DNA of 64,000 nucleotides from the NCBI GenBank assembly GCA_015680685.1, contig MNCI01022064.1, positions 82,354-146,353 of the forward strand, written 5' to 3'. Source of the stretch: Gnetum montanum. Taxonomy: Eukaryota; Streptophyta; Gnetopsida; Gnetales; Gnetaceae. Under the pieces are notes generated by a model, which saw only the letters and a list, made by a program, of their open reading frames with translations, was not told the DNA's origin and made no database searches. Position numbers and translations under genes: made by a program. Shown piece by piece: positions 22,811-34,266 of this stretch (within the stretch, counting starts at the first letter, position 1; each line of letters starts with the position of its first letter).

Positions 22811-23088
22811 TTGCAATTAAACATAACCACCCATTAGACTATGCATAAGTAGCTCAAAATGGTCCTTATACACCTTCTTAGTTTGACTAAGTTATGTTGT
22901 TGGCATGGGCATTCCATTAAATCTCCTGGAGTGTTAATTCATGGATTAGAGCCAAAAAACAACAAGGGATAAGTTGGAGTTTAAATGGTTATTTTCGTTT
23001 CTTCCCTTAGAGGTGTGAAGTCTTAACTAACTAACTAATTAATTAATTAATTACACATAGGCTTTAGCCCCCACAACTAAGAGCATAC
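22811..23088 (-). promoter_or_regulatory. Candidate intron in the leader of the 3' ORF (element E)
   Basis: On the element strand CCTAAAG|GTATGC marks a donor at 23088, followed by a PPT-like gttgtgggggct. The acceptor position reads TTGCAA directly before the ATG at 22810; F has TTGCAG here. Length 278 nt, against 277 in F. Confidence 0.5.
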
Positions 23089-23224
23089 CTTTAGGTGCTT
23101 AAGAGGGTAAGGATCGGTTGATGCGGACGCGCAATAGAACGTAGGTGCTCAGGAAGAAGTTAGGTAGAAAAAAATTGCAAAATCTCCCCCCAATTTATGT
23201 GCCAAATGATGAAAAATTGTAAGG

Positions 23225-23345
23225 TGTAGCAGGTATATATAGGGAGTGAGGGCTACATCGATAGGGCCGCGTATATGCAAGGGGCTATGTATACGGGGCC
23301 CCATATACGTAGGGGGTCACACTAGTTGACCAATGTTGACCAGCC
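23225..23345 (-). promoter_or_regulatory. U3-like internal promoter block (element E)
   Basis: On the element strand: gtcaactag, then cgtatatgg, ccgtatacat, ttgcatatacgcggccc, atcgatg, and a TATA box cctatatatacc at about 23232-23242. The LTR U3 of E has the same motifs in the same order (gtcaactag, gtatac, ttgcat, cgcggccc, atcgac, cctataaata). The block lies about 420 bp upstream of the 3' ORF. Promoter activity is inferred. Confidence 0.55.
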
Positions 23346-24848
23346 TAGAAAAAGCCCGAAAAGATGAATTTAAAACCCCAAATTGGGACAATTGAAGAGC
23401 ATGAGAGACCTGGAACACAGCAGAGGACAAGAGGAAGGAGAGTTGAGCTAGACAAAGAGTCAAAGGTAGGAAAAAGTGGTGAGAAAGAACTCCACGGAGA
23501 GGAAATCGAGCTATGGGACCATTAAAACAATCAACCATGAAAACAAAAGGATGGGAGACTAACAAGCAAGGCTAGGAATATGCAAGTGGGTCCTTCCCAT
23601 AGTAGGCGGTAGCCTTAGTAGCCCTTGCATATCCTCAACACTGGAGTCCATAGGCCCCGGGGTCAAGAAATGGTGCTCGCAAGTTAATAATCCTTCCCAG
23701 GAGATCTCGCCAAGGTATTAGTAGTACATGGAAATCACGACAAACTGTCAAAGCATAAGATGGATAATGAGGTGAGTGTGGGAGAGAAATGGGTGAGAGG
23801 AGTGGAATTCCAATCGTTGGTCACATTAAACCCCGTGTGAAGTTGTGGTTAAGTAACTTGGTAGGATTGTTCCTGAGTTCAGACCCAAAACCAACCACAC
23901 ACAATGACCTTGGAGCAACAGGCAAAGCCCCATCCATCCACCAAGTATCAGAGTGCACCCAGAGGAAACCACCACTCCAACAGGCATGAGAAGAAGGAAG
24001 TGAAATGAGGCTAAGTTAGAGGGGACAAAGTGAGTCCCATAACTCATTTTGGTGGCTTGTGAGAGGTAATCTAAGGGGTGTGCTTTAAATTACCACACAG
24101 TGATGATTTTATTTTTCATTTTCTTGTTATTTCGTGGGAACCACACCATGCAAAGACCCATGCTTGTTTGCATGCATTCGACCAAGGGGTGTGCTTTGAA
24201 TCCTCATGTTTATTTGTTTTTTTTTTAATTTTTGCAATGAGGACCACACCATGCAAGGTTGAATTACCTAGGAGCTTCCTTGTAGAGAAGAACATGGAGT
24301 GGAAAGAAACCCATAAGGACACATCGGTGACTTGGGGGACAGAAGAGGATGACGAATGTTGCATTCCCCTTGAAGTCACACCTAATTCAAACCATTAGGT
24401 CATCCCCCAGTCTGGGAACTGCATAGGTTACACATTAATTATAATGTTTTTATGTAAAGGGGTTGCATGTTTCCAAAGGAAGGAAAACCACGGAGTGGGT
24501 GAATGGGTGGATGACATGGGCTTACTACTGATTTTATGAGATGAAAATAGACGTGACATCCAAGGACAATAATGCAAGGGATGGAGCGAGATAATGAGGT
24601 GGACTATTTTACGTGACCCATCACAATGAAGACCATCCGTGCCAGACACCTGATGGCAATAAGATGACTTATTAGCAACCAGTTGAAAATTAAACACACA
24701 CACATGCAGAAATAACCGATGAAGAACTAGAAAAGTAATTAAAGAAAGGAAAAGTTAGTAAGAATCAGCAAACGTATGAACGATGTTGAAAAACAAAAAA
24801 GTGTACAACAAAAAATTTCAAAAATAGTGAGGAGTGTAGTGGAATGGG
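23346..24848 (-). other. Non-coding region between pol and 3' ORF (element E)
   Basis: About 1.5 kb without a supported ORF. It is colinear with 50246-51778 in F and partly with 14218-15380 in A (the tgtgacttcaagggg block, the aaggacccacttgc block and a T-rich tract after the pol stop). Open frames here, such as 24078-24398, are not conserved as protein between E and F. Confidence 0.6.
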
Positions 24849-27800
24849 TTAGCATGGATGACGGTCTCCCCCACGACTGGGTGGAAAGGAGGAGATGCAA
24901 AAAATGGAGCAAGGATGTCCTGGTGATGATGAGGTGGTAGCACTTGTTAAGTGAAGTTCATAGAAAGGTTTCAGTTGTTGTCGGTTGACCAACTACGTTC
25001 TTGTGGGGTCCTTAGGTTTATGGATATGCAAGGCCCTGGATGGAAAGGTTTCAGAGACAATGTAAGGTCCCTCCCATAGCATTTGAAACTTGGTTGGTTG
25101 TGGTACATGGCTGGGGTTCCAATACAATACCTTATCTCCACATCTAAATGTGACCTTCCGAATCCTAAGATCATGACATTTTTTGTTGTAGGCCTTGTGG
25201 ATCTCATTTGAAGACAGGGCCACTAATCCATTCTCATCTATCATACTTAGATTGATAAGCCATTCGCGTTGTGCTAGTGGTAGGTCAAGACCTAAGTCAT
25301 TGGCTGTGGATAGTGTCCATAGTTCTGCCTAGATCGGAAGTTTCGGTAGCTTACTGTACACTAACTCATAGAGAGAGTAACCTATAGGAAGCTTCCAAGT
25401 GGAGTGATAGGCCCAGAGGGCATCATTAAGTTTGGTGCTCCAATCCCTCCTATATTTGCTGATGGTTCGGGTGAGGATCTTGGTGATCTCCCTATTGGTG
25501 AATTCAGCCTGCCCGTTGGCTTGGGGGTGATAGGGTGTTGTAAATTTATGGGTGACCCCTAAGTGTTGCATGAGTTTTCGAAAAGTGACACCCATGAAAT
25601 AAGTGTCATTATTTGAGATGAGTGCACATGGCACTCCAAACCTATTGATGATTTGTTGTTGAATAAATTGTGCGGTGGTGTTTGAAGAATAGTAGACTAT
25701 GGCTGCCACCTCCACCCACTTTGTGCAGTAGTCCACAGCTATGATGATATACGCCTTTTTATTGGACAAGGGTGTGATGGGCCCCATGAAGTCGATGCCC
25801 CAAATGTCAAAGGGCTCTAGTGGTTGGATCCACTATTGAGGTCCCTCCATCCCTGTAGTCATCCCATCATCTCTTTGGCATCGTTTTTAGGAGTGAGCGA
25901 ACCATTGTGTGTCCTTGAAAATTGTGGGCCAGTAATACCCTACAAGCAAGATCTTAATGGTTGTGCGACATCCAGCATAGTGGCCCCCATAAGTACCCTC
26001 ATGAGCATCTTGGAGGATGCGCAGTGTATCATCATCAGGGACACACCATCCAACCAGGCCATCTGCGCACACCTTAAAAAAGTGGCCACTAATTTCCATG
26101 AAGTGCTTGGTCTTACAGAGAAACTATTATTTCTGCCGATGGTCCCACTCCTTTGGCAACTCCTGAGTTATGAGGTAAAGGAGGATGTGGCTGAACTAGT
26201 GTGATGCTTTGGGTACCTACGAATCGACTGCACCTGCGAAGAGTAGTTCATCTAGAAATTGGTCGGAGAGGGGCTTCTCCTCTTCTGTGTCATCCCATCG
26301 CAACTGAGACAAGTCGTCAACAACCACATTCTTGGTCCCCTTTCGGTCTACCATGGTGAGGTCAAATTCCTGAAGAATCACTAGCCACCGGATGATGTGG
26401 GGGCTCACCGTTGGTTTGTGTATTAGGAATCGGATAACACTGTGGTTAGTATGCACGAACACCTTGTATCTGAGCACATAGTGTCGAAATTTTTCCAAGG
26501 CGAACACCACCACCATCATCTCCTTTTCGGTGATGGTGTAGTTAAGCTGAGCACCCACAATGCTACGGCTTACATAGTGGATATAGTATAGACATTTTTG
26601 ATCATCACGCTATGTAAGCATGGCTCCCAAGGCATAATTAGAATTGGAGTCTCTATGAGTTTTTGTTTAAGCAGTTGGAATATAGATTCACATTCCTTGG
26701 TCCAAATGAATGAAGCATCTTTCTTTGTGAGTTCTACCAACGGCTTGGCGATCTTCAAGAAATTTTCAATGAAGCGCCGATAGTAACTAGTGTGACCAAG
26801 GAATGACTAAACATCTTTTACACTGCTTGGTTATCTGGTGATTCCTTGGATGACCCTTATCTTTTTAAGATCCATGCTAATCCCTGTCTGTGAGATATGA
26901 TGCCCTAACACAATGCCTTCTTGGACCATTAACCAGCTTTTTTGCCAATTGAGCCACAGATTAGTGTCTACACACCTTTTCAGAACTTGCTCAAGGTGGT
27001 CCAAGGCTTACTCAAATGTGGCCCCATAGGTAGAGAAGTCATCCATCAAGACTTCTATCCCATTGCCAATTTGCTTCTGGAAGATGCTGAGGATAAGGTG
27101 TTGGAAAGTGGCAAGCGTATTACATAGGCCAAAAGGCATATTTTTGTATGTGAAAGTCCCCCAGGGACTTGTAAAAGTTGTGTTGGCCTGGTCTTCTGGT
27201 GAAATTTGGATTTGGTTATAGTTGTTGTAACCATCCAAAAAGCTGTAATAATGATGCCTTGCAATGGTGTCCAACACTTGGTCCACAAATGGGAGTGGGA
27301 AGTGATCCTTGAAGGTAGCCATGTTGAGCAATCGGAAATCTATACAGACCCTCCCTTTGCCATCATTCTTGGGCACAATAATGAGTGGGCTGACCCATTC
27401 GCTATTAGCAATGGAATAGATGAACCTTGCTTTTAGCAACTGCTCGATTTCATCTTTGACTACTTGCTTCAATTTGGGGTTCAACCACCTTTGTGGTTGA
27501 CATCGTGGCTTCATGGAGGGGTCAATATAAATCTGATGTTGGTAGACCCTAGGATCAACTCCGGTTAGCTCAAGATATGACGACGCAAAAGCAGCATCCC
27601 ATTTGTTCACCACCTTCAGCAACTTTTTCATTTGTTCAAGAGTAAGGGTGGCATTGATGATTACTATTTTTCCATTCTGCAAAAATGCATATTCTAAGTG
27701 GGTTGGTAAGTATTTGAGCTCCAAGGGCTCTTGTTTGAAGCTTTTAGGGATTTGCAGCTTTCCCCAATCATCATGGTCATCAATAGTGGATACTTGTTGA

Positions 27801-30800
27801 TGAACCTCTTTCAAGTTATCCATGCTTTCTATGTAGGCTCGTACTAGCCTCTCAGATGGTTCCATGCATAATGTGCTATTAGTAGGATCAACTGTCAGCT
27901 GCTGGGTGCCCTCTTGATTGGTGGCTGATACGTACAGGCACTGTTGAACTAGCGATTCTTCAGTACACTGACTACATGCTTGAATGGATGTCCACTTAGC
28001 GGACCATAATTGCTGCACATAGTTGCACCCTGAGTCACTGTACGCGATGCATGGAACGTGCTTCTTCTTGATCTTTCCAAAAGGATTTTCCTTTGAAATT
28101 TCAAGGTAAAGATCTTAGAGTCCTAATCTTGCATCCACCATGCTCAGCCAGGCTCTTTCCATTATGATTGGGAAGTTTCCCTTGCAATTCTCCACACAGA
28201 TGACAAGGAAATCAGCAGGATAAGACCACCTACAAACGGTGGTCACAATGTCTTCTACCAATCCCAAGGGATTAGTAATGGATTGGTTTGCCAACTTGAG
28301 TCGTATGTTGCTCTTCTTTAATAATGGGCTCATTTCCTACCACCTGAAGATGGATGAGGAGGCTTCTTGGATCAGTCAATTTCTAGGGAAGATGACCTAC
28401 CTTTATCCAATCGATCACGGCATGGGTGAGCATGACCGTTTGTACGTTAGAGGGTGTTTGGTTTGAAGGCTGCTCGAGCAGTAGAACAGTGGAGGCGCTT
28501 TGAGGTTCAGAGGCACTAGCCATAGGCGTATGTGAGGGTATGTTCAAATTATTGAGCCAAAAAGGGATGTTTTCATGGTTTGGGTTCCAGTCCACTCAGC
28601 TGAGGTGCTGGTTGTAGGTTGACAACCCTCGTAGCATTGTGTTACTATGGCTATGGTGGTATCTCCCCCTGCATAGGTGGAGCAAGTGGTAGTTAAGTGG
28701 AATGTTATGGAGAAGGAATGATAGGAGAAGGTGATGGAGGATAGTATAGATGTGAGCTTTTCCCCTAGGTGATGGAGATTGTGGTCAGAAATATTCCGGG
28801 GGATGGTAGTAGTTCTAAAAGGCTGCATGACTCGAAGAGTCTCGTGGAGAGATGGGTTGTTGAACATAGTACCCATAGGAATCTAGCTATCAGTAAGGGT
28901 ACTGTTGCCTTGGAGGTGGCATCCCCCACACTTGTGGGTGCTGCCACTACTGGAAGTATTCATATGGTTTTTGTGGCACTCCAATTGGATAATACCCTTA
29001 CTGCTGGTGGAACTACCTTGGGTTTCCTTATGGATAAGGCAACCTTCGGGGTGTTTGCCTCTTCGCCAAGCAAGGATTCAATGCGTATACCCCAGACTCT
29101 TGGAGATGTGACACCATAGGACAAGACCCCTTAGGATGTTCGTATTGGCATATATCACATTCATCATCCTCCTCCATGTCAAAGTCTGTAACCTGTTCTG
29201 CTACAGCAACTTTGCCCTTACCCTTATGTTGGGCATGTTTAGCTTTCTTCTTCCTATGCTGATCATGATCATTACCTTGTTCTCTGGACTCTTCTGCAAT
29301 GTTTAGCACACTTTGGAATTTTTCATCCAAAGAGTCCCACATCTTATCAACCTTTGCCGATATTTTAGATGCAAACTTTTGTAAGGGCAAGGTTTTCGGT
29401 TCATTGCTGCTTCTAGTGGTGATTCCTCCTCATCGTCGCAAAATCAGATTTCCCTCTTTCTAATGGAAGGGTCTCGATTAAACTCTTCTACACTCTCCTT
29501 TTTCCTTAGCTCCTCCTCTTCTTTGGCCACTTGCTCAATTAGGTGCTGCAGTTGATGGGCCCTTAGTTCTGATAATTTTCCTTGGGCATACACACCAAGG
29601 ATCTTCCTAGTTTCAAAGCAGAGCCCATCAATGATATGGTGAAGTTGTGCCTGCTAAGAGTAGCCATGACCAGAGCACCGATGTAGCAATGAATAGCCTT
29701 GGATTTGACGTCTCATATTTGCCACCCTAGAGTAGGTATGATACTTGTCATTGAAAATATCAAGCATCGTACTCCATCTTCTGATTGATTCTGGTTCCAA
29801 GGATCGGTACCAACTCTCTGCTTCCTTGATGAGTGTGCAAGGGAATAGCTTAAACTTTTTCCAATCATTGTCAATGTTCTGCAAGGTGTAAGCATCATGA
29901 AATTCTTGCAAGTGAGTTTGCAGATCACAATTGTATCCCCCTTCAAATTTGGGGATGTTGTTCATGTCAATGCATTTGATCCGGCTATCCTTTACGTGCC
30001 TACTAGGTATCTGAACTGCCTCGGTGATATGGAGCATGCTCCGAGTAGCCAAAAATGGCTCATCTGAGTCATAGTCCTGTTGAGGATAAGATGTCTATGA
30101 CGATTTTGGCTACCCCACGCTAGTCCCTTTGTTCATTACGACCACCACCTCCTCACTCCTTTCTACCACAGTTATGATCAGAGTTTGAACTGGGTGATGG
30201 TAGAGGGAAGTGAGAGGATGGAGAAGAAGGAGAGGAGTCACCACCGTTGCAGTGTCGATCTCCCCCTCTACTTTGATGATGACCTCGATCATCTTGCCCA
30301 TTCTTGCTTGAGTCGTGACTTCTCCTATGTGACCCTTCATCCCCTTGGGGATCTCAGTCACTTGGAGGCTTGTTCTGGATGATGGACTGAATAACCTGCT
30401 ACCCTAGAGGGAGTTTGGCCAAATGTGAATCATGAAAGATAGGTTCCCCATCATCCTACAGCCCTTGCAAGAATAAGGGGTTACTGTTGTTTCCCCTTCA
30501 TGTGTTCATATCGTTCTGCCTGCTGCTAGTCTCATGCTCATTGGGCCTCAGTGGGACGATAGTCCTAATAGTCATGGTCCTCCATGATGTACTCCACACC
30601 ACGGTCTTAGATGCCCAATCTGGCTGTGAAACAACATTCCAGGAGTCGATCGATCAGGCGGTAGTATGATGTTGCCTTCCATGTCCTGCCATCGCAAATG
30701 TTCATCCTGATGCAGGATGAAGGTGAAGTCGGGTACATATTCATTTGGATGCGTGTAGACCACCCAACATTCTTGTGGAACTGATGGGTTGGATTCATCT

Positions 30801-30820
30801 CGCCTGTGAGAAGAAGACAT
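24849..30820 (-). pseudogene. gag-pol: gag-pro-pol polyprotein, element E
   Basis: About 2000 codons in one frame with scattered stops and about four frame changes or deletions. Order: MSSSHRRDE start at 30820; gag N-terminus; gag domain (about 30030-29640, with a small deletion after RRQIQG); knuckle CDICQYEHPKGSC near 29122-29160; protease (about 28330-28115) lacking the catalytic DSGSG segment; RT (about 27515-26830) with FLDGYNNYNQI and VLMDDFSTYG; RNase H (about 26720-26290) where the expected TDH reads TNH; integrase with zinc finger (about 26030-25870) and core (25810-25420), where the middle Asp is lost (ISNND for ISDNG) but the last Glu is kept (QAEFTNREI); C-terminal GDKVLYW domain; stop at 24849-24851 after SRGGDRHPC. 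The stop is in frame and matches element A. No chromodomain. Dead copy. Confidence 0.92.
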
Positions 30821-30966
30821 GGTGCATAGTAGATGATCCACTACTTGGTGTACCTTACTTTTTACTTTAATCCACCTAGCGTGTGTAAATGTTACTATCC
30901 TGGGTCCATTCCAATGACATGAATAATGATTTTGCTAAGGTTAGATGGTGCATGTAAGACTAACAG

Positions 30967-30984
30967 TCCACAGCAATGGTGCCA
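30967..30984 (-). other. Primer-binding site of element E
   Basis: On the element strand TGGCACCATTGCTGTGGA, one base after the LTR; a decayed tRNA-Asp complement. Confidence 0.75.
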
Positions 30985-30985
30985 A

Positions 30986-31879
30986 TGATGAGCGGCTAGG
31001 TACCCCTATGCCCAACCATACGAATCATGGGCGTTCACACGCGACTCAATCGAATTCCGTAGACTGTAAGCACTTTACATACACCAGACCTTAACCAGGA
31101 AAACCCTTTGTTAGAATGGTCGTTGTCTTCCCAACCTCACTTGTGCTGTTCTAGTGGTGATGGTTAAGTGAGATTGAGGCAACTGATTTTTATGGCTTTT
31201 TACCTTATCTTTTGGCATCTAATTAAGGTATGAAAAGCAAGGAATGAAATATTATATAATCTATAATTATCCTAATCTATATCTTAACTATTCCTAGCAT
31301 AAGTATCTGATCCCATCTTCCAGGCACATCCTGAGCATCCCCTAACCACTACTGGGTTACCAGACATTAAGCGTCATTGGGTTGCCAAGTGTTGGGTTTA
31401 CATTCGAGATAGTCGTACTTATGGTTTCTACGAACTATGAAGGGGCGATAACGATTAAAATAATAACAAGGAAAACTTAAGTAATTATCAAAGCATAAAA
31501 ATATTAAGCTATTAAATGCATTAAATGACTAGGTCCAAATGCTGTAAGGAATGCTTGAAAAGCTCATCTTTATTGTTGTACACGCCAATGGGCTCAGATA
31601 CATCAGCGCTCGAATAAAGAACCAGACAACTTTCTTACACTTACTACGGGCACTTGGAAAATATTCTAACTCTCATGGATACAAACTGCAAGAGCTTCGT
31701 TACAATTGACAAAAGGTACCTAAGTGAGGCTGGAATAGGCTCCATGTAAACGGGGCCATGTCGACGCATGGAAGGATGCGTCAACGGGGCCACGTCGATG
31801 CAGCTACATATACGTGGCCTAGTCGATGCAGCTACATATACACGACCTAGTCGATGCATTGACTAATGACACTTCATCA
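30986..31879 (-). repeat. 5' LTR of element E (894 bp), TATA box deleted
   Basis: Same termini as the 3' LTR. Near 31730 the text runs gtgaggc-tggaataggc, whereas the 3' LTR has about 25 more bases there, including cttatttatagg. The TATA box is therefore gone from the promoter LTR. A partial tandem repeat of tcgatgcagctacatatac lies at about 31794-31853. Confidence 0.9.
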
Positions 31880-32262
31880 AATAACAACACATTATAAACC
31901 CATCTTTTGTTAACTATGAAGTTATACTTCAGGCTCATTTGACTGACTATTCTAATAACCAAAAAAGAAATATCTTTAATTCTAAGAAGAAGTCTCTTAG
32001 CAATATCAGGATTTTTTGAGAAAAACCTAATCATGTAGCTCTTATACTAGATATGTCCATCCACTACATGTGTAAATTGCAATATGGGATTGATTCTTAT
32101 AATCAAGATTTCTTCAACCTTAGTTAAATTAGCCAGAATAGGCACTTGGGGTTCTAGATTCATGCCATTCGTTTCTAAAAAATCACTTGATCTTATAACC
32201 AAAACTATCAATAATATTTTGTACCTTTTCTTTTTAATACTTGTTGCATATCTAACCTCTAG
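31880..32262 (-). pseudogene. Helitron fragment of unit D2, middle part
   Basis: Continues the D1-like sequence interrupted by E. On the minus strand: LANLTKVEEILIIRINPILQ, then IAKRLLLRIKDISFLVIRIVSQMS, then NFIVNKRWVYNVLLF, which are Helitron Rep/helicase N-terminal motifs in the same order as D1. It ends with tctag at the border of element C. Confidence 0.7.
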
Positions 32263-32381
32263 TGATGAGTGGCGAGGTACCCCTACACTCAACCATACAA
32301 ATACGAGCGTTACATGCGCGATCCGGTCGAACTCTACAGACTAAGTGCCTACACGCCTTATGGAACACCTAGGGTTAATCA
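32263..32381 (-). repeat. 3' LTR of element C, 119-bp remnant
   Basis: It matches the first 119 bp of the 5' LTR (37746 onward) to gggttaatca and then runs straight into the PPT. The LTR should end ccatca here. About 635 bp are missing, with atca at both break points, which points to a deletion between short repeats. Confidence 0.88.
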
Positions 32382-32397
32382 TACCCCCATGACTGAA
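32382..32397 (-). other. Polypurine tract of element C
   Basis: On the element strand ttcagtcatgggggta directly before the 3' LTR remnant, preceded by aactcgaggataacttttta, as in A and F. Confidence 0.75.
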
Positions 32398-32665
32398 TAA
32401 AAAGTTATCCTCGAGTTCCTTACAAAATATTGGGAATGTATGGGATTATTGACTTGAATGGAACTAATGGTGAATGGGATGACATGTGAACGGATCATCA
32501 TTATAGAACATGACTAAACTGGTGTTCACGACAATAAGAGTGAACACTTTATACATTTGACATCAAGCCTTATTTGATAGCTGAGAGAGAAGAGAGTAGA
32601 GAGAAGAAGTCTGCTGCTGCCAACGTCAAGATTGTGCCTTTCATTGTCCATCTGTGAGCGTGCCA

Positions 32666-32752
32666 TCAATCTTGTTCCTTGCATAACTGCTTCAGCACCA
32701 ATCCATTCCAAGTGTTACCTTCAGGTCCAGTCCATTCTTGTATGATTGCCAT
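32666..32752 (-). CDS. 28-codon ORF after acceptor-like site (element C)
   Basis: The ATG at 32752 follows TGTGTGCAG directly. The frame reads MAIIQEWTGPEG, then TWNGLVLKQL, and stops at 32666. Similar to the 24-codon ORF of element A. Function unknown. Confidence 0.3.
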   Translation of the reverse strand: MAIIQEWTGPEGNTWNGLVLKQLCKEQD

Positions 32753-32957
32753 CTGCACACACAACACAGTCTTATATTAGCAAGGATAAATGAATCACAA
32801 TGCAGTTGATACCTTGCTTCGGTGAAAGGTCCATTGGCTGAGTTGTTGTATGGTTGATTGCAGATTCTAGAGATATAATATTGGTGACTACCAAAGGTGC
32901 GAGGACTAGGAGAAAATTGAAAAAATTGGGTTAGGACCCCCATGACTAAGAGCGAAC
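32753..32957 (-). promoter_or_regulatory. Candidate intron (element C)
   Basis: On the element strand the donor is CCGGAG|GTTCGC, followed by cttagtcatggggg. The acceptor TGTGTGCAG lies directly before the ATG. 205 nt. Both sites are intact here, which makes C the cleanest copy. Confidence 0.45.
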
Positions 32958-34266
32958 CTCCGGTAGCGATAGAATGGAAAAAGAAAAGGAATAAGGAGGA
33001 TGGAGAAAAAGAGACAACTATAACGTCGATGAAATGGATGGCAAGATGGAAATGAACAAAAGAGAGTTGATTGCAATAATGTTAAAGGAAAGAATGTAAC
33101 TGGTGTACCACATAGGAATGCTAGTGGGTCCTCCCCAAAGCAGGCTCATGCCCTTAATGCCCTAACAAACCCACATTCAAAGAGTCCGTAGGCTCTAGGA
33201 ATGTCATTTGGAATAAGTGTTAAAGTCTTAACCGTAAGAATTTACCAGAAAGAAAACGATGCATCCACAAAAATATGGACTACTGATACAACTGACAATG
33301 AGGTGATAAATGGGAAAAGAAGGATGGAAAGAAGAGAAGGTAATGGAGTCTCAAGAACAAGGTGTTGTATAGTCCCTTGTGTATTTAATGATTAATGTGA
33401 CTTAGTAGATCCCATTCCAAGTCTGGCCTCAAAAAAACCACATCCAATGACTTCACATCAATGCATTCAGCCAATCCATCCACTTGAAGTAACAAAAATG
33501 CATCCCTTAAAGAGCCACCACCATTCTGACGAAACAATGGAGGAAAAAGTAGGAAGCGAGGAAGGGCCTCGATTGGAGGGAACATGTTTTTAGTTTCATA
33601 ATCATTACTTGTAGCCTAGATGATTATTTCTTCTAAGGGGTGTTCTTTGAATCCTCATTGTTTTTTTATGTTTATACGTGAGAACCACACCATGCAAAGA
33701 CTTTGTTATTTTTATTTTTATTTACTCATCTTCCCAATAATTGGGCAATGTCGAAACGGTAAGAAAACTCAAGAAGAAAATATCCAAGCACCCAAGAGAA
33801 TGGCCAACACAAATGCATCAAGTTCCCTTGAAGCCACACCCTTTTCAATCCTTGAGTCCTTCCTTAGTTTGAGAAATGCCCAGTCACCGATTCTTTGATA
33901 ATTCTTATTATTTTGAAGAAAGGGACTATACAGTTCCAACCCAAGAGAGACCATAGAGATTTATGGATGCATGGATGATGTGGACTCATTGCATGCTATA
34001 TTAAAAGAACCATACCTTAGTATCAACATCATAACTTAAAGGTAAAAACCAAACATTAGCAACCAATAGAAAAAATTTCATACCATCATTAAGAGAACTT
34101 TTTGGGTGACAAACTTAAAAAAATGGATAACACACACACACACACACACACAAATAAAAGAAAAAGTATAAACGGTGTTGTAAAAAAAAACAAGAAAAGT
34201 TAAAGAAATTTGTAAAACAAAAATGTGTAAAAAAAAAAACTTAAAAGAACTAAGGCCCTCAAATGA

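Larger units (their letters stand above)
18832..31879 (-). mobile_element. Element E: full-length Athila-type retrotransposon with 3' ORF
   Basis: 13.05 kb with two LTRs (872 and 894 bp), a PBS, gag-pro-pol, a long 3' ORF and a PPT. It is inserted in unit D2. The target-site copies are aatag at 18827-18831 and aataa at 31880-31884, the latter explained by one G-to-A change because D1 has aatag at this place. All genes carry stops, and key residues of protease, RNase H and integrase are lost, so it is dead. Confidence 0.93.
32398..34266 (-). other. 3' non-coding part of element C
   Basis: Colinear with 14218-16160 of element A in reverse: an AC microsatellite at 34130-34152, the PPT-like tract at 32936-32949, the donor and acceptor pair and the micro-ORF. 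No long ORF and no U3-like block. Confidence 0.7.

Noticed and set aside
22214-22816. Start of the 3' ORF two codons earlier than the ATG used
   Set aside because: The earlier codon is TTG; the ATG directly after the TGCAA/TGCAG site is the better start in E and F.
24078-24398. 106-codon plus-strand open frame in E's non-coding region
   Set aside because: The matching stretch in F does not keep the frame as protein.
18832-31879. Endogenous pararetrovirus or other plant virus
   Set aside because: There are LTRs, an integrase and a tRNA-Asp PBS, and no movement or coat protein; it is an LTR retrotransposon.
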